40,658 bases of DNA from Paracoccaceae bacterium. GTDB lineage: Bacteria > Pseudomonadota > Alphaproteobacteria > Rhodobacterales > Rhodobacteraceae. This document shows positions 9,472 through 17,660 of this stretch, piece after piece. The position numbers and the translations under genes were made by a program. The first letter of the stretch is position 1, and each line of letters starts with the position of its first letter. A model generated the notes under the pieces. It ran no database searches and was not told where the DNA came from. It worked only from the letters and a program-made list of their open reading frames with translations. The stretch is taken from the NCBI GenBank assembly GCA_027486345.1, contig JAIXPH010000010.1:1-40658 (forward strand), given 5' to 3'.

Positions 9472-10728
9472 TCACTCAGACAGCGGGGGGGCGGGCAGAT
9501 CCGTCGCGGCTTCCGCCACATTGACGTATTGCGCCAGATCGGCATCGCCGGACAGATCGGCCAGCGCAAAGTTCTGCGTCACCGCATCGGGCGACAGCGC
9601 GACATTCTTCACGACCGAGGCACCCGAGGCCGCCGGACCATAGGTCTTGCCGCCCACATTGAAATAGACCGAACCCGAATTGCCCGCGCGCAGCAGGGCC
9701 GGATCTTCCAGTTGCGGCACGGCGTAACGCTCACCCGCATCGAGGATCTTTTCGAACAGGATCGTGCCATCCGCCGATTGCACCCGCACCCACGACGGGC
9801 GCACGGCCAGAATTTCCACTGGCGCGGCCTGCGCCACCACCTGCACCTCGTCGCCCACGGCTTCGGTCACCGCGGCATCCACGGCGCTGGCAATCTCGGT
9901 CTCTGCCGCAACCGCCAAGGTTCCGGTCGCGCGCGGGTCGATGGCCGCGATGGGACCGTCGCGGGAGGTCAGGACCGGCACATCCAGCGCCTGCGGACGC
10001 GAGAGGCGGTCACTGGTCAGGACCGGACCATTCAGGACGGAGCCGTCCGCCGCGGCCTGCACCGGATCGACGGACGCAAGGTCCGTCCCATCGGCGGGCG
10101 TTTCGGTGGCGGCAAGCACGGGCGCGGGTTCAACCCCGGCCAGTGGATCAATCTCGACCGCGACTTCGGGGGCCTGGTCCACAGGGGCCAGTTGCACACG
10201 CTGCACTTCCTGCAACACCGACCAGCCGCCATAGCCGATGGCGCCGATCAGCACGGCCAAGACCAGCAAAGACCCGACCGCGCCGGGTTCGATCCGGCTG
10301 AGCAAACCCTCGCTGCGCGGGATGAAGGCGGCGTTCGGATTGAACAGCGGATCGCTGCTTTCCTTGAGGCTGCGCTTGGCGGTGATTTCCGGCGAAGAGG
10401 CGGCGGCACTCATGCCATGGGCGACGGTGAAGCCAGCCTCGGTGCAGAAGCGCTGGAAGGCGACATCCGGCTCCATGCCCAGATAGCGCGCATAAGAGCG
10501 CACATATCCGGCGATGAAACCCGGCGTTTCAAAGGCAGAGACATCGCAGTTTTCGATGGCGGCGATATAGGTGGCCTTGATCTTGAGTTCGCGCTGCACA
10601 TCCAGCAGCGACTTGCCCAGCGTGGCGCGTTCGCCCCGCATCAGGTCGCCAAGGCGCAGTTCGAAATCGTCAAAGCCTTTCGGCTTGTCCGCTTCCACCG
10701 TCGAAGGTTTGGCCCTCCGCCCGATCAT
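9472..10728 (-). CDS. RodZ-like protein: cytoplasmic HTH, one TM helix, DUF4115-like periplasmic domain
   Basis: The order of parts is that of RodZ, the MreB-binding cell-shape protein. A Cro/XRE-type helix-turn-helix covers about residues 24-90 (GKSLLDVQRELKIKATYIAA, then SYARYLGMEPD). One membrane helix lies at about 151-171. A long Pro/Ala/Asp-rich linker follows, then a beta-rich C-terminal domain at about 305-395 (SWVRVQSADGTILFEKILDA) like DUF4115. The start at 10728 follows a GGGGCAGGGC ribosome site and omits a short upstream extension. The length is 418 residues. It sits between hemA and ispG, an order common in Rhodobacterales. A direct DNA-binding role is less likely than membrane scaffolding, by family. 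Confidence 0.82.
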   Translation of the reverse strand: MIGRRAKPSTVEADKPKGFDDFELRLGDLMRGERATLGKSLLDVQRELKIKATYIAAIENCDVSAFETPGFIAGYVRSYARYLGMEPDVAFQRFCTEAGFTVAHGMSAAASSPEITAKRSLKESSDPLFNPNAAFIPRSEGLLSRIEPGAVGSLLVLAVLIGAIGYGGWSVLQEVQRVQLAPVDQAPEVAVEIDPLAGVEPAPVLAATETPADGTDLASVDPVQAAADGSVLNGPVLTSDRLSRPQALDVPVLTSRDGPIAAIDPRATGTLAVAAETEIASAVDAAVTEAVGDEVQVVAQAAPVEILAVRPSWVRVQSADGTILFEKILDAGERYAVPQLEDPALLRAGNSGSVYFNVGGKTYGPAASGASVVKNVALSPDAVTQNFALADLSGDADLAQYVNVAEAATDLPAPPLSE

Positions 10729-10760
10729 GCGCCCTGCCCCATCACACTGCCCCAAGCCAG

Positions 10761-10783
10761 TGAGTCGGAACACACCCGACTCA
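10761..10783. promoter_or_regulatory. 8-bp inverted repeat between hemA and the RodZ-like gene
   Basis: TGAGTCGG (10761-10768) and CCGACTCA (10776-10783) form perfect arms around a 7-base spacer, 33 bp upstream of the RodZ-like ATG. It could be a short hairpin ending hemA transcription or an operator in the leader of the next gene; no U-tract follows on the minus strand. Confidence 0.35.
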
Positions 10784-10844
10784 TCATGTTTTGTATTGAC
10801 GCAACCCTACCATAGGGCAAGCCGATTTGCACAAGCCCAAAGCC

Positions 10845-12068
10845 TTATCCGGCGACCTCGGCGCGATTCAGCGCACAATGCCGCCACAGCGCATCCATAG
10901 CGCGCACCAGATGGTCGATCTGCTTGGCATCGTGCACCGGAGAGGGCGTGAAGCGCAGCCGTTCCGTCCCGCGCGGCACGGTGGGGAAGTTGATCGGCTG
11001 CACGTAGATCCCGAACTGGTCGAGCAGCATGTCCGACAGCATCTTGCAATGCACCGGGTTGCCGACATGCACCGGCACGATGTGGCTGCCATGGTCGATG
11101 ATCGGCAGGCCAAGGCCGCGCAGGCGCATCTTCAGGATACGCGCGGCGGTCTGTTGCGCGTCGCGCAGATGCTGCGCGGTTTTCAGGATGCGGACCGAGG
11201 CCGCCGCGCCCGCCGCCACAGAAGGCGGCAGCGAGGTGGTGAAGATGAAGCCGGGCGCATAGGACCGCACCGCATCCACCATCTTGGCGCTGGCCGCGAT
11301 ATAGCCGCCAAAGACGCCGTAAGCCTTGGCCATCGTCGCATTGATGATGTCGATGCGGTGCATCTGGCCATCGCGTTCCGCAACCCCTGCCCCGCGAGGG
11401 CCATACATGCCCACGGCATGCACCTCGTCGATATAGGTCAGCGCGCCAACCTCTTCGGCCAGATCGCAAATCTCCTTGATCGGGCCGAAATCGCCATCCA
11501 TCGAATAGACCGATTCAAACGCGATCAACTTCGGCGCGGCGGGGTCATCCGCCGCGATCAGCGCGCGCAGATGGGCCACGTCATTGTGCCGGAAGATGCG
11601 CTTTTCCCCACCGCCGCGCCGCACGCCTTCGATCATCGAGGCATGGTTCAGCGCGTCGGAATAGATGATCAGGCCGGGGAAGATCGTCCGCAGCGTGGAA
11701 AGTGTGGCGTCATTGGCGATATAGGCGCTGGAAAACACCAGTGCGGCCTCTTTGCCATGCAGGTCGGCCAGTTCCGCCTCAAGCCGCCGGTGATAGACCG
11801 TGGTGCCCGAAATGTTGCGCGTCCCGCCCGAGCCTGCGCCGGTGGCCTCCAGCGCCTCATGCATGGCGGCGAGGACTTCGGGGTGCTGGCCCATCCCAAG
11901 GTAATCATTGCCGCACCAGACGGTGATGTCCTTTTCCGTCCCATCCGGCTTGGTCCAGACCGCCGCCGGGAAATGCCCCTTGCGCCGTTCGATGTCGATG
12001 AAGGTGCGATAGCGCCCCTCGTCATGCAGGCGCTGCAAGGCGGCATCGATGGCGGCATCATAGGTCAT
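10845..12068 (-). CDS. hemA: 5-aminolevulinate synthase (C4 pathway)
   Basis: This PLP enzyme condenses glycine with succinyl-CoA to give 5-aminolevulinate, CO2 and CoA, the first committed step of tetrapyrrole synthesis in alphaproteobacteria. The 407 residues match the Rhodobacter enzyme. The PLP lysine is Lys248 in [16 protein letters not shown]; other family signatures are [14 protein letters not shown] near residue 78, [12 protein letters not shown] and [14 protein letters not shown]. The start at 12068 omits a short upstream extension. I looked for an FNR box in the upstream gap, because R. sphaeroides hemA is oxygen regulated, and found none. Confidence 0.96.
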   Translation of the reverse strand: MTYDAAIDAALQRLHDEGRYRTFIDIERRKGHFPAAVWTKPDGTEKDITVWCGNDYLGMGQHPEVLAAMHEALEATGAGSGGTRNISGTTVYHRRLEAELADLHGKEAALVFSSAYIANDATLSTLRTIFPGLIIYSDALNHASMIEGVRRGGGEKRIFRHNDVAHLRALIAADDPAAPKLIAFESVYSMDGDFGPIKEICDLAEEVGALTYIDEVHAVGMYGPRGAGVAERDGQMHRIDIINATMAKAYGVFGGYIAASAKMVDAVRSYAPGFIFTTSLPPSVAAGAAASVRILKTAQHLRDAQQTAARILKMRLRGLGLPIIDHGSHIVPVHVGNPVHCKMLSDMLLDQFGIYVQPINFPTVPRGTERLRFTPSPVHDAKQIDHLVRAMDALWRHCALNRAEVAG

Positions 12069-12186
12069 GGGCGTCTCCAGGGCCGTGTCCCGTGGCAAAG
12101 CGCCGTCGGGTCTCGGGGGCAAGTTAGGCGGTCAGGCCATCTCGCGGCATGACTTGGGTCAAATGCGATGCCAAGAAAAGACCTTT

Positions 12187-12225
12187 CGCGCGAATTTGCG
12201 GCAGTCCGATTGTCGCAGGCGCGCG
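12187..12225 (-). terminator. Terminator-like hairpin after the small exported protein gene
   Basis: CGCGCG (12187-12192) pairs with CGCGCG (12220-12225), and TGCGGCA (12197-12203) pairs with TGTCGCA (12211-12217) with one G-U or mismatch position and a small internal loop. It lies 9 bp past the stop codon at 12234, and the minus strand continues with TCTTTTC about 10 bases later. It could equally be a regulatory palindrome upstream of hemA. Confidence 0.4.
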
Positions 12226-12233
12226 GGGCGGGA

Positions 12234-12797
12234 TCAGTCGGCGATCACCGCCGCACAATCGGTGGCGGCGGCATTGCGGTCAACACAAGCGGCCACCGCC
12301 GCTTCGGGCGTATCCCCCAATCCCCAGGACCCGGTCGCGGCCGACACCGCCATCGCCCCGCCCGCGTAATCGGCCAAGGCCGCCGTGGCATCCGACGACA
12401 GTTGCAACGGCTGCGCCTGCCAGCCTTCGGGCCGCACCAGGGCCACGACGACACAGTCGGCCGCGCCCTGCTTCTTGGCGTTGCATTCCGACAGTGCGAC
12501 GGCAGAGGCCGCCTCGACCGTGTGGTAATTCGCCGCGGCGACGGTGGCCTCGCTCATCAACCCCTCATCGGGGGAAATGGCGATGGCGGCGTAATAGGGT
12601 TGGTCCACGGCAACCATCTGCAACACCTTGGCCTGATCCTTGGGCAGGACATCCCCGCCCACAAGCTCCACCTCGGCCTTGCCCGGCGCAAAAAGCATCG
12701 CCGCCGCCGCCTCGCCGGTCACCGTCTGCGCCTGCCCGACCGAAGCCGCGACCAGCGCCACCGCCACACCCGCAGAGCCCCAACCGAAATGCGCCAT
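12234..12797 (-). CDS. Small exported protein with two C-x9-C motifs, upstream of hemA
   Basis: The 187-residue product starts with a signal-peptide-like segment (MAHFGWGSAGVAVALVAASV, cleavage near AQA-QT). The start at 12797 is preferred because GGAG sits six bases upstream; an in-frame ATG at 12809 is possible. The mature part has an apparent internal duplication, each half ending in two cysteines nine residues apart (ECNAKKQGAADC and ACVDRNAAATDC), so two intramolecular disulfides in the periplasm are likely. It recalls DUF4189-type repeats but I cannot assign it firmly. Genes in this position next to hemA are sometimes annotated as aminolevulinate synthase; nothing in this sequence supports enzyme activity. 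It is divergent from the M20 peptidase. Confidence 0.75.
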   Translation of the reverse strand: MAHFGWGSAGVAVALVAASVGQAQTVTGEAAAAMLFAPGKAEVELVGGDVLPKDQAKVLQMVAVDQPYYAAIAISPDEGLMSEATVAAANYHTVEAASAVALSECNAKKQGAADCVVVALVRPEGWQAQPLQLSSDATAALADYAGGAMAVSAATGSWGLGDTPEAAVAACVDRNAAATDCAAVIAD

Positions 12798-12928
12798 GTC
12801 CGTCTCCATCTGTCCGCCAGCCCCGGTCCACCCCCGGGAAGGCCTGTGTTTTAGCCTGCCTCGGCGGGTCTGGACAGGGGCTCTCTGCCTGATAGGCTCC
12901 GCCGCAGCTTCACATTCAGGAGAAAGCC

Positions 12929-14305
12929 ATGACACTGGACGCCGTTCTGGCCCGGATCGACGATGACTTGCCGCAGGCCTTGGACCGGCTGATGGAGCTG
13001 TTGCGAATCCCGTCGATCTCTACCGATCCGGCCTACAAGCCCGATTGCGCCCGCGCCGCCGACTGGCTGGTCGCCGATTTGCAGGCCTTGGGGTTTGACG
13101 CCGCCAGCCGCGCGACGCCGGGGCATCCGATGGTGGTGGCGCATGGCGGCGATGGCACGGGGCGGCATCTCCTGTTCTACGGGCACTACGATGTGCAGCC
13201 CGTCGATCCCCTGTCGCTGTGGGACCGCGATCCCTTTGACCCGCAGGTGGAAACCACCGCCAAGGGCAAGGTGATCCGCGGGCGCGGCTCGTCCGACGAC
13301 AAGGGCCAGTTGATGACCTTCCTTGAGGCCTGCCGTGCGTGGAAGGCCGTGCATGGCACCCTGCCCGGCAAGCTGACGATCTTTCTTGAAGGGGAAGAGG
13401 AGTCAGGCTCCCCGTCGCTGATTCCCTTCATGAAGGAAAACGCGGCAGAGCTGACCGCCGACCTCGCCCTGATCTGCGACACCGGGCTCTTTGAGGATGC
13501 CGTGCCCGCCATCACCACCATGCTGCGGGGCCTGTGCAAGACGGAATTCACCCTGCGCGCCGCGAACCGGGATCTGCATTCGGGCATGTATGGCGGACTC
13601 GCGCGCAACCCCATCCACGTGCTGACGCGCATCCTGTCGGGTCTGCATGACGATCAGGGCCGGGTGCAGGTGCCGGGGTTCTACGACGATGTGGCCGAAC
13701 TGCCCGACAGTCTGCGCCAGCAATGGCAGGCACTGACCTTCGATCATGCGAAATATCTGGGCGATGTCGGCCTGTCGGTGCCCTCGGGCGAACAGGACCG
13801 GACGCCCTTGGAAATGATCTGGTCGCGTCCCACCGCCGAAGTGAACGGCATCTGGGGCGGCTATACCGGCGCGGGCTTCAAGACCGTCCTTCCGTCCGAG
13901 GCGCATGCCAAGGTCAGCTTCCGCCTTGTGTCGGAACAAGACCCGCAAAAGATCATCCCCGCCTTCCGCGCCTGGGCCGAAGCGCAACTCCCCGCCGATT
14001 GCGAGATCCTCTGGCATGACGCAGTCGAAGGCTCCCCGGCCTCCGTGATGGAAATCGGCGATCCGGCGTTCGAGCAGGCCCGCCAGGCCCTGAGCGACGA
14101 ATGGGGCCGCAGCGCCGCCTTTGTCGGTGCCGGTGGGTCGATCCCGATTGCGGGCTATTTCAAGACGATCCTTGGCATGGATGCGATGCTGATCGGCTTT
14201 GGCCGGGATGATGACAACATCCACTCCCCCAATGAAAAATACGATCTGGAATGTTTCCACAAAGGCATCCGCTCCTGGGCGCGCGTGCTGGCGCGGCTGG
14301 CATGA
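12929..14305 (+). CDS. M20 family metallopeptidase (dipeptidase-like)
   Basis: A dinuclear zinc peptidase of the M20 family, probably a cytosolic dipeptidase or carboxypeptidase. Metal-site motifs are in order: His86 in FYGHYDVQP, bridging Asp123 in GRGSSDDKGQ, the catalytic Glu pair in FLEGEEESGS (about 153-162), Asp in LICDT, and the final His in DDDNIHSPNE. The lid or dimerisation domain (about 200-360) contains ANRDLHSGMYGG. The length is 458 residues. An AGGAG site precedes the ATG by seven bases. The gene overlaps the next one by ATGA, so the two are coupled. The substrate is unknown. Confidence 0.92.
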   Translation: MTLDAVLARIDDDLPQALDRLMELLRIPSISTDPAYKPDCARAADWLVADLQALGFDAASRATPGHPMVVAHGGDGTGRHLLFYGHYDVQPVDPLSLWDRDPFDPQVETTAKGKVIRGRGSSDDKGQLMTFLEACRAWKAVHGTLPGKLTIFLEGEEESGSPSLIPFMKENAAELTADLALICDTGLFEDAVPAITTMLRGLCKTEFTLRAANRDLHSGMYGGLARNPIHVLTRILSGLHDDQGRVQVPGFYDDVAELPDSLRQQWQALTFDHAKYLGDVGLSVPSGEQDRTPLEMIWSRPTAEVNGIWGGYTGAGFKTVLPSEAHAKVSFRLVSEQDPQKIIPAFRAWAEAQLPADCEILWHDAVEGSPASVMEIGDPAFEQARQALSDEWGRSAAFVGAGGSIPIAGYFKTILGMDAMLIGFGRDDDNIHSPNEKYDLECFHKGIRSWARVLARLA

Positions 14306-14739
14306 GCATCCGGGACGCAGAACCGGGGGATGAGGCCGCGTGGCGCGGCCTCTGGTCCCAATATCTCGCCTTCTACGACGTCACCCTGACTCCAGAGGTG
14401 ACGGCGGCGACATGGGCCCGCCTGATGGACCCCGCCAGCCCGATGAAGATGCGGCTGGCGGTGGTGGATGGGGTGCCGGTGGGCTTTGCCATCCATCTGC
14501 ACCACCCCTCCACCTGGGTGGCGGGTGAGGATTGCTATCTGGAAGACCTGTTCCTTGCGCCCGCGGCGCGCGGCAAGGGGCTGGGTCGGGCACTGATCGA
14601 CGACCTGATCGCGCTGGCCCGCGCGCGGGGTTGGCATCGGCTGTATTGGCACACGGATGAGGGCAACGCGACGGCGCGCAAGCTCTATGACAGCTATGTC
14701 CAGACCGACGGACACGTGCGCTACAGGCTGAGGCTTTAG
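14302..14739 (+). CDS. GNAT family N-acetyltransferase
   Basis: The 145-residue product has the GNAT acetyl-CoA-binding signature in LEDLFLAPAARGKGLGRAL (R/Q-x-x-G-x-G/A loop), followed by the typical WHTDEGNATARKLYDSY segment that positions the pantetheine arm. It starts within the stop codon of the M20 peptidase (ATGA overlap), implying translational coupling and perhaps a shared substrate pool of amino acids or peptides; that is inference. A strong terminator follows within 40 bp. Confidence 0.9.
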   Translation: MSIRDAEPGDEAAWRGLWSQYLAFYDVTLTPEVTAATWARLMDPASPMKMRLAVVDGVPVGFAIHLHHPSTWVAGEDCYLEDLFLAPAARGKGLGRALIDDLIALARARGWHRLYWHTDEGNATARKLYDSYVQTDGHVRYRLRL

Positions 14740-14773
14740 ATGAGGATTCGCCGCCAGAGCGCTGCAGAACAAC

Positions 14774-14801
14774 AAAAAACCCGCCGTGAGGCGGGTTTTT
14801 T
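14774..14801. terminator. Bidirectional intrinsic terminator
   Basis: CCCGCC (14780-14785) and GGCGGG (14790-14795) form a stem with loop gtga. Six A residues precede and six T residues follow it, so it works in both directions. It ends the peptidase-acetyltransferase operon on the plus strand and tRNA-Asp on the minus strand, whose 3' end is only three bases away. Confidence 0.95.
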
Positions 14802-14804
14802 AAG

Positions 14805-14881
14805 TGGCGCGGTTGACGGGGCTCGAACCCGCGACCCCCGGCGTGACAGGCCGGTACTCTAACCAACTGAGCTACAACCGC
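14805..14881 (-). tRNA. tRNA-Asp (anticodon GTC)
   Basis: A complete cloverleaf of 77 bases with encoded CCA. The acceptor stem GCGGTTG pairs with CAACCGC, the D-arm contains AGCTCAGTTGGTTAGAG, the anticodon loop reads CTGTCAC giving GTC, and the T-arm contains GGGTTCGAGCCCC. It has its own promoter (14914-14942) and terminator. Confidence 0.97.
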
Positions 14882-14913
14882 ACATCGCCGCCCGGTTCCC
14901 CGAACGTGTGGGG

Positions 14914-14942
14914 GTATTACGGAACGGCGTGGGCGGCGTCAA
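14914..14942 (-). promoter_or_regulatory. Promoter of tRNA-Asp
   Basis: On the minus strand TTGACG (14937-14942) and TAATAC (14914-14919) are separated by exactly 17 bases, close to the sigma70 consensus. The predicted start is about 26 bases upstream of the mature tRNA 5' end, as expected for a short tRNA leader. Confidence 0.8.
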
Positions 14943-15009
14943 GCGATGATCGGTGGAAATTTTCGCCTCAATCGCAGAACCATCGCAAGGCGTGCGCCTC
15001 GGGTGCAAA

Positions 15010-15193
15010 GGACCGACTCGAAACTGTCCCCAAGGACAGTTTCGCCGGTCCGCTTGCGGCTGAGGCAACGAAGCCGCAAGGGGTGTTCAGCAATTCCAAG
15101 GCGTCAGGCACGGGGCGTGACCGCCCGGCGGGTGCGCTCTTTGCGCGCCCGCCCCCCGCAGGGCGGGCACGGCCCGTGCGTTGGGCGCACGGG
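15010..15193. repeat. Cluster of four hairpins downstream of pirin
   Basis: Hairpin 1 pairs GGACCG (15010-15015) with CGGTCC (15046-15051) and an 11-bp inner stem (15019-15029 with 15034-15044). Hairpin 2 has 9-bp arms (15053-15061 and 15072-15080). Hairpin 3 has 8-bp arms (15147-15154 and 15161-15168). Hairpin 4 has 8-bp arms (15173-15180 and 15186-15193). All but the first have perfect stems. None is followed by a T-tract. Their GC-rich style and the motif shared with 5260-5394 suggest a recurring intergenic element in this genome. Confidence 0.65.
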
Positions 15194-15257
15194 CGGGCAT
15201 GGGGCAAGTGTTTCGCCACACGCGCGCCACAGGTCGCGCGTGAATGCGTTGTTGGCC

Positions 15258-16196
15258 TCACCGCTCCGGCGCGGGAATGAACTCGGCGTCGTCCCCGGGC
15301 GGCAGGCGGAATCGGCCATGCGCCCAGTCACCGGCCCGCCAGGCCTCTTTCGCGGCATCGATGCGTTCCTTGCTGGAGGCCACGAAATTCCACCAGATGT
15401 GGCGCGGCCCGTCCATCGTGGCCCCGCCCAGAAGCATGATCCGCGCGCCCTCCTCGCCCGCTTTCAGCGACACGCGGTCACCGGGGCGGAACACCAGCAT
15501 CTGCCCCGCCGGAAAGGTCTGCCCGGCCACGGTCACCGATCCTGACAGCACATAGACCCCGCGATCCTCATGCTCATCAGGCAAGGGAATCGCGGCACGC
15601 GGCGCAAGGGTGGCGTCGGCGTAGAACACCTCCGACGGGGTCGGGATATCCACCCGCGCGCCCCAGGCCGTGCCAAGGATCAGGCGGACGGTCTTTCCCT
15701 CTCCCTCCAGTTCCGGCAGGGCCTCTGCGCCCGCATGCCGAAAGGCGGCGGGGTCATCCTCATGCGCCTTGGGCAGGGCCAGCCAGGTCTGCAACCCGAA
15801 CATCCCATGCGGTCCCGCCCGCATCGGCCCGTCGGTGCGTTCGGAATGGGTGATCCCATGGCCCGCCAGCATCAGATTGACCGCGCCCGGTTCGATCCAT
15901 TGATCGGTGCCCAGACTGTCGCGGTGGTGCATCTTGCCGCGCAAAAGGTAGGTCACCGTCGCCAGCCCGATATGCGGATGCGGGCGCACGTCGATGCCCT
16001 GCCCGGTCAGGAACTCCGCCGGGCCCATCTGGTCGAAAAAGATGAAGGGCCCGACCATCTGCCGCTCTGGCGCGGGCAAGGCGCGGCGCACCTCGAATCC
16101 GCCCAGATCACGGGCGCGGGGAACGATCACGGTGGCGATGGAATCAACGGCATCCCCGATGGGGATCGACGGATCGAGGGCGGGGTTCCAACTCAT
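15258..16196 (-). CDS. Pirin family protein (bicupin)
   Basis: The 312-residue product is a two-domain cupin of the pirin family. Iron ligands of the N-terminal cupin are visible: His73 and His75 (RPHPHIG), His117 and Glu119 (GHGITHSER). The C-terminal cupin (about 190-290) has GVYVLSGSVTVAGQTFPAGQ without a metal set. Bacterial pirins have quercetinase activity or modulate metabolic enzymes and transcription factors; which applies here cannot be told. The start at 16196 follows a perfect AGGAGG site. Downstream is the hairpin cluster; upstream lie tandem palindromes and the kinase/lyase operon. Confidence 0.92.
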   Translation of the reverse strand: MSWNPALDPSIPIGDAVDSIATVIVPRARDLGGFEVRRALPAPERQMVGPFIFFDQMGPAEFLTGQGIDVRPHPHIGLATVTYLLRGKMHHRDSLGTDQWIEPGAVNLMLAGHGITHSERTDGPMRAGPHGMFGLQTWLALPKAHEDDPAAFRHAGAEALPELEGEGKTVRLILGTAWGARVDIPTPSEVFYADATLAPRAAIPLPDEHEDRGVYVLSGSVTVAGQTFPAGQMLVFRPGDRVSLKAGEEGARIMLLGGATMDGPRHIWWNFVASSKERIDAAKEAWRAGDWAHGRFRLPPGDDAEFIPAPER

Positions 16197-16300
16197 GGCA
16201 GCCTCCTGTGCTTGCCCCAAGATAGGCGCGCCCGGCCCCGCTGTCATGCGGCCCGCGCGCGCCATGGCTGTGCGGGGGCGCACGGGCGGCAGGATGGGAT

Positions 16301-16344
16301 CAAAATCCTTCGAAGGATTTTGCAAATTTCTTCGAAGAAATTTG
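16301..16344. repeat. Two abutting perfect 22-bp palindromes (both centred on TTCGAA)
   Basis: Bases 16301-16322 and 16323-16344 are each fully self-complementary, with no base between them. Their centres are CCTTCGAAGG and TCTTCGAAGA, and each begins CAAA and ends TTTG. They start five bases past the stop of the class-III aminotransferase on the minus strand, where each would form a hairpin with A/T-rich ends, so termination or RNA 3'-end protection is plausible. They may also be copies of a dispersed palindromic repeat. Confidence 0.8.
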
Positions 16345-16349
16345 CGCGC

Positions 16350-17660
16350 TCACCCGGCGCGCAGCACAGCCTCCAGCCGGTCAAGGAAGAAGGCCACATT
16401 CTCGCCCGAGAACACCAAGGGCGGGCGGATTTTCAGTACATGCCCCCGTTTGCCGGTGGCCGAGATCAGCACCCCCGCCGCACGCAGATCGTTGACGATG
16501 CGCCCGGCCTTGGCGCCATCCGGTTGGCCATGCGCATCGACGATGTCGGTGCCCAGAAACAACCCCGCGTTGCGGGTTTTGCCAAGGGCGGCATGGCGGC
16601 TGGCCAGATCGTCCAGCCCTTGCCGGAACAGCGCGCCGACCTTGGCGGCATTGGCTTGCAAACCCTCACCCTCCACCACCTCCAGCACCGCCAGCGCAGT
16701 GACCGCCGCCACAGCATTGCCGCCGAAGGTGTTGAAATACCGCGCTTTTGCGCCGAACTCTGCCACCACCTCTGGCCGGATCACCAACCCTGCCACGGGA
16801 TAGCCATTGCCCATAGGCTTGCCCAGACTGACCATGTCCGGCAGCACGCCGTGGCGCTGAAAGCCCCACATCGCCTCGCCGGTGCGGCCAAAGCCCGGTT
16901 GCACCTCATCGGCGATGAAGAGGCCCCCTGCCGCATGGATCGCTGCAACCGCGCCTTGCAGGAAGCCCTTGGGATCGGCATGCACCCCGTCCGAGGAAAA
17001 CACCGTATCCACGATCAGCACCGCAGGTTTGATGCCATGCCGGATCAGATCATCAATTGCCGCCTGCACATCCGCCGTGAACCTGACGGCAGGGTCACCC
17101 AAGGCCGCATCGGGTGCGGGCACGGTGCGCACATGCGCGCCCAAGGGCACGCCTGAGCCGAGCGAGGGCGAAAACTCGGCCACCGCCGCCGTGACGCCGT
17201 GATAGGCATTCTCGGTCACGATCACGCCCGTCCCGCCTGTCGCGGCACGGGCAAGGCGCAGCGCCAGATCATTCGCCTCTGACCCCGTGCAGGTGAACAT
17301 CAGATGGCAAAGCTGCGGCGGGAAATGCTTCAGCAGCCGTTCGGCGTAATCGAGCACGCCGTCATGCAGATAGCGCGTGTGGGTCGCCAGTTCCGCCGCC
17401 TGCCGCGCGGTCGCCGCGATCACATGCGGGTGGCAATGCCCGACAGAGGCCACGTTGTTATAGGTGTCGAGATAGGCCTTGCCCTCGGCATCATAAAGCC
17501 AGACCCCCTGCCCCCGCACCAGATGCAAGGGTGTCTCGTAGAACAGCCGATACGCCGGCCCCAGCAGCGCCTGACGGCGGGCCACCATCGCCTCGGCCTC
17601 TGGCGACAGATTGCCTGCACCGGGTCGGTAGGCGTTGGGCATGGGGTCGACTCGGGTCAT
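16350..17660 (-). CDS. Class-III PLP enzyme, AGXT2L-like phospho-lyase candidate
   Basis: The 436 residues form a fold-type-I class-III aminotransferase with the PLP lysine Lys281 in SLGKPMGNGYPVAG. Several stretches match, from memory, the animal AGXT2L1/AGXT2L2 enzymes rather than ordinary transaminases: YNNVASVGHCHPHV (about 67-80), the TRYLHD segment, GSEANDLALRLARAA, IADEVQPGFGRTG, YFNTFGGNAV and VLKIRPPLVF. Those enzymes eliminate phosphate from phosphoethanolamine or 5-phosphohydroxylysine instead of transaminating. The start at 17660 overlaps the stop of the upstream APH-fold kinase (ATGA), which fits a kinase feeding a phospho-lyase. The alternative is an ordinary omega-transaminase. 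Transcription probably ends at the palindromes just downstream. Confidence 0.85.
   Translation of the reverse strand: MTRVDPMPNAYRPGAGNLSPEAEAMVARRQALLGPAYRLFYETPLHLVRGQGVWLYDAEGKAYLDTYNNVASVGHCHPHVIAATARQAAELATHTRYLHDGVLDYAERLLKHFPPQLCHLMFTCTGSEANDLALRLARAATGGTGVIVTENAYHGVTAAVAEFSPSLGSGVPLGAHVRTVPAPDAALGDPAVRFTADVQAAIDDLIRHGIKPAVLIVDTVFSSDGVHADPKGFLQGAVAAIHAAGGLFIADEVQPGFGRTGEAMWGFQRHGVLPDMVSLGKPMGNGYPVAGLVIRPEVVAEFGAKARYFNTFGGNAVAAVTALAVLEVVEGEGLQANAAKVGALFRQGLDDLASRHAALGKTRNAGLFLGTDIVDAHGQPDGAKAGRIVNDLRAAGVLISATGKRGHVLKIRPPLVFSGENVAFFLDRLEAVLRAG

Larger units (their letters stand above)
14882..15257. other. 376-bp gene-free stretch between tRNA-Asp and pirin
   Basis: No convincing reading frame is present. 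It holds the tRNA-Asp promoter near its left end and a cluster of four hairpins (15010-15193, listed separately). The right end is the 3' flank of the pirin gene and contains the motif GCCACAGGTC, which also occurs beside the hairpin cluster at 5260-5394. Confidence 0.7.

Noticed and set aside
12069-12233. FNR box or PpsR/CrtJ site controlling hemA
   Set aside because: No TTGAT-N4-ATCAA or TGT-N12-ACA site was found; the only symmetric element is the hairpin at 12187-12225, which is better explained as a terminator.
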